The translations under genes and the position numbers were made by a program. The notes beneath the pieces were generated by a model, which made no database searches, was not told the DNA's origin, and saw only the letters and a list, made by a program, of their open reading frames with translations. A DNA stretch of 9,795 nt. It comes from Gemmatimonadota bacterium (GTDB taxonomy: Bacteria > Gemmatimonadota > Gemmatimonadetes > Gemmatimonadales > Gemmatimonadaceae). The stretch lies in NCBI GenBank assembly GCA_023249395.1, contig JAHFCS010000045.1, positions 1 through 9,795 of the forward strand, written 5' to 3'. Below are positions 4,654-9,795 of this stretch, piece by piece. Every line of letters begins with the position of its first letter. Position 1 is the first letter of the stretch.

Positions 4654-7203
4654 CTATCTGTCGCTCAGGATCTCAGCAGCACGACGACGGACAGCGGGAT
4701 CCGGATTCCTCCGCGCGATGTCGCGAAGGGAAGGAATACTCGCGTCGTCATCGAGCTCTCCAAGCAGCTCGACCGCCCTCAGCTTGATCGTTTGCTGAGG
4801 ATCGCGAGCAATCAGCGATTTGAGGAACTCGAGCGCCACCGCGGGATCGGCATTCTCTCCGTAAGCTTCGACCGCACGCTGCCGCAGCTCGAGCGGCTCA
4901 CTCGTGCGGGCAAGGGATGCGAGCGCGGCCAGGGCAGCGGGATCATTCGAATTTCCGAGCGTCTCCAGCGCCTTCTTTTTGACCTCGGCGTTCGGGTGAC
5001 GGCGCGCGATTTCACGCAGCACCGGCAGCGCGTTCTCGGGGTCGCCGGTCTCACCAAGCGATTCAACCGCCTCGATCTGAACCGCACTGCTCGATGAATT
5101 GTTCGCGAGGTCGCGCAGGATTCCCACCGACCTCTCATCATGTACTTCAGCTATCGTCTCGACCGCTTCACGTCGCACCGCCTCGTCCGGATCACTGCGA
5201 ACTATTTGTGCGAGCGCATCAAGCGCGCGCTGAGCGGGCCTGGATTGGGCAATCGATTCCACGGCTTCCCGGCGAATATGCACATCCGGGTCATTCCGTG
5301 CGAAATCGAGGACTGTCTGAAAGCCGCGGCTATCCGGCATGTTCGCGAGCGCTTCGATCGCCTCTTCGCGAACACCGCTCGAGCGATCGCTGTGCGCCGC
5401 CTGTGAGAGCGCGGCAAGAGCGCGCCCGTCGCCCTTCTTGCCGAGCCACTCCGCGGCTTCCCGCCTTACGCCTTCGGGCTCGCTTCTCGACTGCAGAATC
5501 TCGATGAGCCGTGGCACGACGAGCGCATCTGTCCGGTGCACGCCAAGCGCGGCGACGAGATCCCGCCGCATGTCTTCACCGTGCGCTCTGGGCATGAGGG
5601 TACGAATCAGGTCGATGCTCTCAGCGTCTGTCGCCGAGTCGAGCCACATCACCGGACGGCGGTCGAAGTACATCGGGATGTCGAACGTTCCGACATGAAC
5701 GCGCTCTATTGGCTTGCCGACCGCACCATCGCTGACCAGTACGAAGATCGCTGTCGATGCCCGGGCATGGACACCCAGGATCGGAGCGAGCGGCACGCCG
5801 TGGAATGTGATGCCGGACAAGTCGCCGTCACCGAACTGCATGTGGCCGCTGATCGTCGTGGTTCGGTCGATGCTTACCGGGATGTTGTCGGCGTAGTAGC
5901 GCGCCTTCCCACTTGGATCGCCGGCGACGAGATAGCCTACCCAGTAGCTGCCGAGCCCGCGGGCGTGCCCGTCGGCCCAGCGCCACCGCTCTTCCAGGCT
6001 TCCTCCAACCGGAGATTTCACCACGGAGCTGGGTGTAGCGCGCGACGGATCGGGATCATGGTCGCGCTTTCTCGTGGAATCGGATTCGGCGGGCGCGTAA
6101 ATGCCCGGGATCGGCAGGAACGAAGCTTGAACGCCGCCCATCGCCTCTCGGCCGGTGAACAATGCCGCCGCTATCGTGATGACGCCTGCGATCCAGTGGG
6201 GACCGAGCTCAACACTTAGCGACCTTCCGGTGATGAGCCGATGTGCACGGCGTAGGAGTGAGCCGCCGGTTGCGGCTGCGGCGAGTCCAAAGCTCTGCCC
6301 GCGAGCCTCCTCGAGCGTGAGCAGCGTCGCGGTGTATCGGTTTGCGTCGCCTCCGCAAGCGGCGACAGCGATGTCGTCGCAGCAGTTCTCGCGTTCTTCA
6401 CGCACACGCTCGGACAGCCACCGCACCGCCGGATGATAGAACAGAAGTGTCTCGATCACCGTTTGCGCCAGGTTGACGAGGAAGTCATAGCGCCGGATGT
6501 GGGCGAGCTCGTGCGCGAGGATCATGTCGAGCTGAAGCGGAGTGAGTCCTGTGAGCAGACTCGCGGGAATCACAATCACCGGTCGCAGCGCGCCGACAAC
6601 CAGCGGGACGTCAATGCTCAAGGATTGGATGATCCGAACTCCGCGTGATACGCCGAGGCGGTCGGCCAGTTCGCGAACACGCTCCACGAGCGGGTCGGTC
6701 GGCGATAGGATGCCGGCGCGCGTGACGCGGCGCGTACGCGAGAGGCCGCCGACGAGCTGCGCGGACGCTACGAGAAGCCCGAGCATCCAGGCGAGCGCGA
6801 GCCAGGGAAGGGCAGTTTCTATATAAGCGCGCGGTGTCGGCCGGTCCCCGGTGCCCGGTACCTGTTGCCAGATACTCGGTGCCCGTTGCCCGGTACCCGG
6901 TACCCGTTGCCCGTTGCCCGTTGCCCGGTACCCGTTGCCCGGTACCCGTTGCCCGTTGTCTTGAGCCGTTGCCCCGGGGCTTTGCGAGAGCAACGATGCA
7001 TGATCATCTTTGGCGCGAAATACGCCGAATGCCGTGGCCACAGGCATCGCCAGCATGAGCGCAAGTCCGACGAGTCCGACGGCGTATCGCACCGACGGCC
7101 GCGCGCCGCGCGCGAGCGAAAAGAGGCACGCCGCCAGCAGCGCGATCACTCCTCCCTGCCAGAGGGAATGAATGATCGCCCATCCAATCAGCCGTGTGGT
7201 CAT
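4654..7203 (-). CDS. M56 (BlaR1-type) membrane metallopeptidase with C-terminal HEAT repeats
   Basis: An 849-residue membrane protease. N-terminal membrane segments lie near residues 8-30, 38-62 and 131-152, with another near 336-350. The zinc site is HELAH at 231-235, with a third ligand likely Glu272 in RENCCDD, as in BlaR1/MecR1. Residues 82-123 are an insertion encoded by a 7-bp tandem repeat. After the last membrane segment come an unrecognised beta-rich region (about 400-520) and nine HEAT-like repeats with a 32-33-residue period (helix motifs such as VRREAAEWLG and VRREAVETIAEV) from about 560 to the end. In BlaR1 the zinc protease destroys the BlaI repressor when the external domain senses a ligand. 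Here HEAT repeats replace the penicillin-binding sensor, so the signal is unknown. The ATG overlaps the BlaI-like stop as ATGA, marking one operon. Gene boundaries and the catalytic motif are clear. Confidence 0.9.
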   Translation of the reverse strand: MTTRLIGWAIIHSLWQGGVIALLAACLFSLARGARPSVRYAVGLVGLALMLAMPVATAFGVFRAKDDHASLLSQSPGATAQDNGQRVPGNGYRATGNGQRVPGTGQRAPSIWQQVPGTGDRPTPRAYIETALPWLALAWMLGLLVASAQLVGGLSRTRRVTRAGILSPTDPLVERVRELADRLGVSRGVRIIQSLSIDVPLVVGALRPVIVIPASLLTGLTPLQLDMILAHELAHIRRYDFLVNLAQTVIETLLFYHPAVRWLSERVREERENCCDDIAVAACGGDANRYTATLLTLEEARGQSFGLAAAATGGSLLRRAHRLITGRSLSVELGPHWIAGVITIAAALFTGREAMGGVQASFLPIPGIYAPAESDSTRKRDHDPDPSRATPSSVVKSPVGGSLEERWRWADGHARGLGSYWVGYLVAGDPSGKARYYADNIPVSIDRTTTISGHMQFGDGDLSGITFHGVPLAPILGVHARASTAIFVLVSDGAVGKPIERVHVGTFDIPMYFDRRPVMWLDSATDAESIDLIRTLMPRAHGEDMRRDLVAALGVHRTDALVVPRLIEILQSRSEPEGVRREAAEWLGKKGDGRALAALSQAAHSDRSSGVREEAIEALANMPDSRGFQTVLDFARNDPDVHIRREAVESIAQSRPAQRALDALAQIVRSDPDEAVRREAVETIAEVHDERSVGILRDLANNSSSSAVQIEAVESLGETGDPENALPVLREIARRHPNAEVKKKALETLGNSNDPAALAALASLARTSEPLELRQRAVEAYGENADPAVALEFLKSLIARDPQQTIKLRAVELLGELDDDASIPSLRDIARRNPDPAVRRRAAEILSDR
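6841..6959 (-). repeat. Seventeen-unit heptanucleotide tandem array inside the M56 gene
   Basis: Read on the minus strand, this is 17 consecutive 7-bp units (119 bp), mostly GCAACGG and GTACCGG with variants GCACCGG, GCAACAG and GGACCGG. Three units equal seven codons, so the array is translated as about six heptapeptides of form G-N/T-G-Q/Y-R-V/A-P/T at residues 82-123, in the loop between the second and third membrane segments. Because the unit is not a multiple of three, gain or loss of one unit would shift the reading frame. Confidence 0.9.
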
Positions 7204-7586
7204 CGTGCACCTCTCGAGTTTTCCTTGAGGAGCTGCCGGATCTTCTTCAGGTCTTCGGCCGACGCGCGCTTGTGTGACAGCGCCTGCATCACGAGCTGCG
7301 CGGCGGAGCCGTCGAACGCCCGGTCCAGAAGATCTGACACCAGCCGGCGCTTAATCGATTTTTCCGCGACCGCTGCGCGGTACACGTGCGATCGCTCGGA
7401 TTCGTCCCTGGTCACGAGCTTCTTTGCGGCCATGAGCTGCATTGTCTTGAGAACCGTTGTGTACCCGATGTCGCGCTCGCGGCGCAGGGAATCGTAAACG
7501 GCCCGCACGGTCTGGGGTCCCTCCCTCCACAGAATGAGAAGGATGGCGAGCTCGGCGTTCGACGGAACCGGGGTACGGCGGGGCAT
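7200..7586 (-). CDS. BlaI/MecI/CopY-family transcriptional repressor
   Basis: A 128-residue winged-helix repressor of the Penicillinase_R family. It starts MPRRTPVPSNAELAILLILW, then has the recognition-helix region IGYTTVLKTMQLMAAKKLV and the wing-to-dimerisation segment SERSHVYRAAV, ending in a C-terminal helical dimer domain (SAAQLVMQALSHKRASAEDL). Family members repress their own operon as dimers until cleaved by the partner M56 protease. ATG 7586 is chosen because the family N-terminus begins there and GGAG lies 8 nt upstream; the open frame extends to 7763 but only across operators and repeat DNA. The stop overlaps the M56 start by 4 nt. Two matching operator palindromes lie over its promoter, which supports autoregulation. 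Length is normal for the family. Confidence 0.92.
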   Translation of the reverse strand: MPRRTPVPSNAELAILLILWREGPQTVRAVYDSLRRERDIGYTTVLKTMQLMAAKKLVTRDESERSHVYRAAVAEKSIKRRLVSDLLDRAFDGSAAQLVMQALSHKRASAEDLKKIRQLLKENSRGAR

Positions 7587-7613
7587 GCGGTGGTCTCCAT
7601 GAGTCCTTTCCGC

Positions 7614-7641
7614 AATATACGAAGGGCTTCGTACATTGCAA
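7614..7641 (-). promoter_or_regulatory. Promoter of the blaI-M56 operon
   Basis: On the minus strand, TTGCAA (plus 7636-7641) and TATATT (plus 7614-7619) are separated by 16 bp. The boxes interlock with the two operators: operator 1 fills the spacer and overlaps the -10 box, and operator 2 abuts the -35 box. The leader to the ATG at 7586 would be about 20 nt. The promoter call is by eye, but its position relative to the operators is convincing. Confidence 0.6.
7618..7633. promoter_or_regulatory. BlaI-type operator 1
   Basis: A perfect 6-bp dyad TACGAA-GGGC-TTCGTA, of the size and TAC-GTA-ended form expected for BlaI/MecI dimers. It covers the -10/-35 spacer of the repressor gene's own promoter. 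Confidence 0.75.
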
Positions 7642-7642
7642 G

Positions 7643-7658
7643 TACGAAGGGGTTCGTA
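7643..7658. promoter_or_regulatory. BlaI-type operator 2
   Basis: A second perfect dyad TACGAA-GGGG-TTCGTA, centred 25 bp from operator 1 and lying just upstream of the -35 box. Identical arms in two copies make chance very unlikely and suggest paired dimer binding. Confidence 0.75.
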
Positions 7659-7683
7659 GATGTAAGAGTTTTGTGTTTCCCGT

Positions 7684-7713
7684 TTTTCACCGCGGAGAAC
7701 GCGGAGAACGCGG
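7684..7713 (+). repeat. Nine-bp tandem repeat element, left arm of a 30-bp inverted repeat
   Basis: TTTTCACC followed by tandem copies of GCGGAGAAC. It is a perfect inverted copy of 7836-7865, with 122 bp between the arms. This type of 9-bp intergenic repeat is scattered through many environmental bacterial genomes and is often mistranslated as an RVLRVLRGE-like peptide. Confidence 0.85.
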
Positions 7714-7835
7714 CGGGAACAAGAAATGAAAGACGGGAACAGCGGGATTGATTGAGGCGTCACGCGTACGACACCCAGCCACTGGCGAAGCGAATCAGTC
7801 GAATGCTGTTTATTTGTTTATAACCCAGTCGTTCT

Positions 7836-7865
7836 CCGCGTTCTCCGCGTTCTCCGCGGTGAAAA
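7836..7865 (-). repeat. Nine-bp tandem repeat element, right arm of a 30-bp inverted repeat
   Basis: Exact reverse complement of 7684-7713; the tandem units extend a further 5 nt outward from the pairing, to 7831. The two arms could fold into a long stem with a 122-nt loop in either transcript, or be two independent insertions of the same element. In the 122 bp between them I see only an A/T-rich patch with a possible -10 (TATAAC, 7819-7824) for the EamA gene and no good -35. Confidence 0.85.
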
Positions 7866-7895
7866 GGCTGGTTCTGATCCTCTTCGACTGCATAC

Positions 7896-8780
7896 TTGCA
7901 CACCCAGGCACACCATAATCTGAGAGGCGTTTCGGCGATGATCGTCGCCGTCGGCGCCCTGTCGTTGATGGACGCGGGCATGAAGATCCTTGCGCCGCAC
8001 TATTCCCCGTTTCAGGTGGCGTCGATCCGTGGGCTGTCGGCGCTGCCCTTCATCGTCGTTTGGGTCTGGTTGAGCGGCGGCTACGGCCAGCTGCTCCGCG
8101 TTCGCTTCGGACTGCACATCGTCCGTGCACTGCTTGGCATCATGACGCTGGCGGCCTTCGCGTATGCGCTTCGGCATCTGCCTCTCGCGGAGGCGTACTC
8201 GATCTTCTTCGTGGCACCTCTGTTGATAACGGTGCTTGCCGTTCTGATTCTGAAGGAGCGGGTGGACTGGAGGCGGTGGCTTGTGATCGCCGTCGGCTTC
8301 TCGGGGGTGCTCATCGTGCTTCGGCCTACTGGCGCGGGGGCGCTGACGATCCCCGGCCTGGCGGTGCTCGCGACGGCGGTTGGTTACGCTCTCTCGGCGA
8401 TCACTGTCCGTGTGCTCGGTAGAACTGACAGTACGCAGAGCATGATATTCTGGCTGATGGCGCTTGTCGGGATTGGAGCGGGCCTGCTTGCCCTTCCGGA
8501 GTGGAGGCCGATCGAATCTGTGCACTGGCTCGTCATCGCCGGAATCGCGGTGAGCGGCTCACTCGGGCAGTTTGCGCTAACGGAAGCATTTCGGATTGGC
8601 GAAGCATCTTTCATCGCCCCTTTCGAGTACACGGCGCTGGCATGGGGCGTCGGTCTCGACTGGTTCATCTGGAGGACGACTCCGGTACCAGTTACAATGG
8701 CCGGGGCGTTCGTCATCATTGCAAGCGGGGTGTATCTCGTGCGGCGCGAGCGCGTTCACGTCGAAGCTGAGCATCCGTAG
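7896..8780 (+). CDS. EamA-family (DMT superfamily) transporter
   Basis: A 294-residue polytopic membrane protein with two EamA repeats of about five membrane segments each, the standard build of drug/metabolite exporters. The first half begins LRGVSAMIVAVGALSLMDAG and includes LRHLPLAEAYSIFFVAPLL and the conserved LKERVDWRRW. The second half includes ALSAITVRVLGRTDS and ends with EASFIAPFEYTALAWGVGLD. These match the EamA pattern; the substrate cannot be told. The start is uncertain: TTG at 7896 keeps the conserved NLRG segment but has no clear ribosome site, while ATG at 7938 is preceded by GAGAGG at 7922-7927 but would shorten the first membrane segment. The gene is divergent from blaI and is followed immediately by a 7-bp tandem repeat. 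Its upstream region carries the 9-bp inverted repeat. Confidence 0.87.
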   Translation: MHTQAHHNLRGVSAMIVAVGALSLMDAGMKILAPHYSPFQVASIRGLSALPFIVVWVWLSGGYGQLLRVRFGLHIVRALLGIMTLAAFAYALRHLPLAEAYSIFFVAPLLITVLAVLILKERVDWRRWLVIAVGFSGVLIVLRPTGAGALTIPGLAVLATAVGYALSAITVRVLGRTDSTQSMIFWLMALVGIGAGLLALPEWRPIESVHWLVIAGIAVSGSLGQFALTEAFRIGEASFIAPFEYTALAWGVGLDWFIWRTTPVPVTMAGAFVIIASGVYLVRRERVHVEAEHP

Positions 8781-8828
8781 CAACAGGTAGCGGGCAGCGG
8801 GCAGCGGGCAGCGGGTACCGGGTGCCGG
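8780..8828 (+). repeat. Heptanucleotide tandem repeat after the EamA gene
   Basis: Seven 7-bp units beginning at the last base of the EamA stop codon: GCAACAG, GTAGCGG, three copies of GCAGCGG, GTACCGG and GTGCCGG. The unit family is the same as in the M56 gene, but in the opposite chromosomal orientation. No hairpin terminator is seen between the EamA stop and 8897. Confidence 0.85.
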
Positions 8829-8897
8829 GTCTCTCCTTGCCACATGGATGATCTAATGGCATCGTGAAAGGACCGCTCAACCTCCACGAGATCCCCC

Positions 8898-9155
8898 ATG
8901 ACAGTCACCATTCGCCGCTGCTGGTACTGAGTCACCAGCATCCAGGCCGCCCGGGTGGCGGCCGACTTGCGCGAGGAGCTCGGCGCTGAGGTCCAGGTCG
9001 AGAACGGACACTACGGCGAGTTCAGGGTCTTAGTGGACGGAGAGGAGGTCGTGAACGGCGGGGCGCTCGCGTTTCTCGGAGTTCTGCCGTCGGTGAGTGA
9101 CGTGCGGAAGATCGTCGCCTCCAGGACCACGTCTGCATCATCGCGGGAGGAGTGA
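8898..9155 (+). CDS. Candidate selenoprotein, Rdx/SelW-like, with in-frame TGA as Sec
   Basis: Reading TGA at 8928-8930 as selenocysteine gives an 85-residue protein: MTVTIRRC8-W-Y-U11, then a helix (QAARVAADLREELGAEV), a strand pair with glycine turn (VQVENGHYGEFRVLVDGEEV), then GALAFLGVLPS and a final helix (SDVRKIVASR). This is the beta-alpha-beta-beta-alpha order of the small thioredoxin-like Rdx/SelW/SelT family, in which a CxxC or CxxU motif ends the first strand. Family members are thought to be thiol redox proteins; the partner is unknown. The TGA falls exactly on the second redox position, and a SECIS-like hairpin follows. ATG 8898 is the only sensible start, since an in-frame TGA lies at 8865-8867; no clear ribosome site precedes it. 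Alternatives are a nonsense mutation, or a shorter protein from GTG 8955 that would lack the redox motif. Sec machinery genes are not in this window. The Sec reading is inference, well supported. Confidence 0.72.
8945..8963 (+). promoter_or_regulatory. Candidate bacterial SECIS element
   Basis: A perfect 7-bp stem GGCCGCC-CGGGT-GGCGGCC within the coding sequence. The stem begins 14 nt, and the apical loop 21 nt, after the TGA at 8928-8930. Bacterial SECIS elements lie directly downstream of the UGA, with a short stem and a small loop having a G at its start; the loop here is CGGGU. The structure is seen; SelB binding is inferred. Confidence 0.6.
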
Positions 9156-9159
9156 GGCA

Positions 9160-9179
9160 GAACGGGACGGTCCCCGTTC
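9160..9179. terminator. Hairpin between convergent genes, possible bidirectional terminator
   Basis: GAACGGG (9160-9166) and CCCGTTC (9173-9179) form a perfect 7-bp stem with a 6-nt loop, 4 nt after the selenoprotein candidate's stop and 14 nt past the end of the convergent hydrolase gene. A TTTT run appears only 8 nt later on the plus strand, so it is not a textbook terminator, but its position fits one. Confidence 0.4.
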
Positions 9180-9193
9180 ACTCGACTTTTCGA

Positions 9194-9795
9194 TCAGCGG
9201 GACGAATTGACCTGCGCTCCCTGAAAGGCGGCCTTCATCACACGCTGCAGATAATCGGCATCGGGATTGAGCTCGCTCTTCCGGATCGCCGAATTGTACG
9301 AGAACAGCACGATTCCCCGGGCTCCGAGCTCGCGTGCAGCGCGGATCTTCTCGACGGTCGAATCGGCAACCTGACGATAAGCCCCGATGCCGGCCCACAC
9401 GTGATCGCGCCCACCGGCCTCCACAGCGACTCGGATCTGCTCTCGAAAGGTCTGCGTGTTCGGTGAGTACGCCATCAGCGCGGCGACGTCGAGGAAGCCA
9501 CGTTGCAGCCAGCTCCTCCAGTCCTGAAAGCGATTCTCGTACGCGTCCTTGGCGTTGGCGAATACATCCGCCGACACGAGCACGTTCGGCTTGCGCTTTT
9601 TGACGCCGTAGTAGATGCGCTCGACGAGATCGGTGACCTGGGCGCGGCGGAAGTCGTTGTATTTCGACGGAAAGGAATCCGCGTAAACGAGCGGGTCCGA
9701 TTCCAGCGCCGCAAACCGTGCGCGCTCGTCATCGGTGAGCTGCGGCACGAGCCAGAGACGAAATCGGTCGAGCGAGACGCGGGAATAATCGTAGT
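9194..9795 (-). CDS. GHL10-type (family 10-like) glycosyl hydrolase, C-terminal part
   Basis: The frame is open from the right window edge to TGA at 9194-9196, about 200 codons; the start lies outside. The visible part begins YDYSRVSLDRFRLWLVPQL and has the block order of the GHL10 (formerly DUF187, YngK-like) family: a helix RRAQVTDLVERIYYGVKKRKP, then a strand NVLVSADVFANAKDAY, FQDWRSWLQRGFLDVAALMAYS, then an HVWAGIGAYRQ strand and a closing ARELGARGIVLFSYNSAI. These are the last strands of a TIM barrel. Family members are putative extracellular or envelope glycoside hydrolases; the substrate and any signal peptide cannot be judged from this part. A GTG at 9748 is in frame but is not the true start, since family-like sequence continues upstream of it. 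The gene is convergent with the selenoprotein candidate. Confidence 0.82.
   Translation of the reverse strand, partial: YDYSRVSLDRFRLWLVPQLTDDERARFAALESDPLVYADSFPSKYNDFRRAQVTDLVERIYYGVKKRKPNVLVSADVFANAKDAYENRFQDWRSWLQRGFLDVAALMAYSPNTQTFREQIRVAVEAGGRDHVWAGIGAYRQVADSTVEKIRAARELGARGIVLFSYNSAIRKSELNPDADYLQRVMKAAFQGAQVNSSR

Noticed and set aside
5536..6219. Plus-strand open frame of 227 codons inside the M56 gene
   Set aside because: Antisense shadow of the protease-HEAT coding sequence; no recognisable domain and no ribosome site.
7587..7763. N-terminal extension of the BlaI-like protein including an RVLRVLRGE peptide
   Set aside because: It reads through the operators, promoter and 9-bp repeat; that peptide is a common mistranslation of this repeat type, and the family N-terminus starts at 7586.
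7818..8525. Minus-strand open frame of 235 codons across the EamA gene
   Set aside because: Low-complexity, very polar antisense reading of a clear transporter gene, beginning in the 9-bp repeat element.
8780..8828. Repeat array as a CRISPR
   Set aside because: Units are 7 bp and directly abutting with no spacers, so it is a simple tandem repeat.
8756..8941. Minus-strand 61-codon frame spanning the heptamer repeat and the selenoprotein start
   Set aside because: Half of it is repeat-derived and the rest is antisense to the Rdx-like reading frame.
8864..8989. A 41-codon GTG-started frame overlapping the start of the selenoprotein candidate, 6 nt after a -10-like TCTAAT
   Set aside because: The peptide turns into Gly/Arg-rich shadow sequence and resembles no family; no -35 is seen. 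It was kept only as a possible leader.

Overview
The window is a GC-rich (roughly 60% by eye) bacterial chromosomal segment. It is packed with short transcription units, many convergent or overlapping. The mix suggests an environmental soil or sediment bacterium: a BlaI regulator with a HEAT-repeat M56 protease, a GHL10-like glycoside hydrolase, a DUF1326/DUF2182 pair, a type II toxin-antitoxin module, 7-bp and 9-bp tandem repeats, and Shine-Dalgarno-poor or apparently leaderless starts. Gemmatimonadota or a similar phylum would fit, but no taxonomic marker is present and this is only an impression.

Layout. 1-765 (-) is the N-terminal part of a secreted protein resembling the N-domain of M1 aminopeptidases; it runs off the left edge. 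1004-2411 (+) is a translationally coupled two-gene operon: a DUF1326 protein with a CxCxxxCxC cluster, then a Met/Cys-rich DUF2182 membrane protein. 2413-3302 (-) is a Phd/YefM antitoxin and PIN-domain (VapC) toxin module with its own sigma70-type promoter, followed by a short orphan tail. 3455-3650 (+) is a cupin gene broken by an internal deletion. 3676-4644 (+) is a calcineurin-like metallophosphoesterase lipoprotein. 4654-7586 (-) is a blaI-like repressor gene overlapping an M56 (BlaR1-type) protease gene whose product ends in nine HEAT repeats. Two copies of a TACGAA-N4-TTCGTA operator sit over the blaI promoter. 7896-8780 (+) is an EamA/DMT transporter. 8898-9155 (+) is a small Rdx/SelW-like gene. 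9194-9795 (-) is the C-terminal part of a GHL10-type glycosyl hydrolase.

Most notable point. The gene at 8898-9155 has an in-frame TGA exactly where the second redox residue of a CxxC/CxxU motif belongs (Cys-Trp-Tyr-TGA). A perfect 7-bp GC hairpin with a G-containing 5-nt loop begins 14 nt after that TGA, which is where a bacterial SECIS element is expected. It is therefore a candidate selenoprotein that a standard gene caller would truncate or miss.

Two families of short tandem repeats add a second theme. A 7-bp unit (GCAACGG/GTACCGG) is repeated 17 times inside the M56 coding sequence and about six times, in the other orientation, right after the EamA gene. A 9-bp unit (GCGGAGAAC) forms a 30-bp perfect inverted repeat between blaI and the EamA gene.
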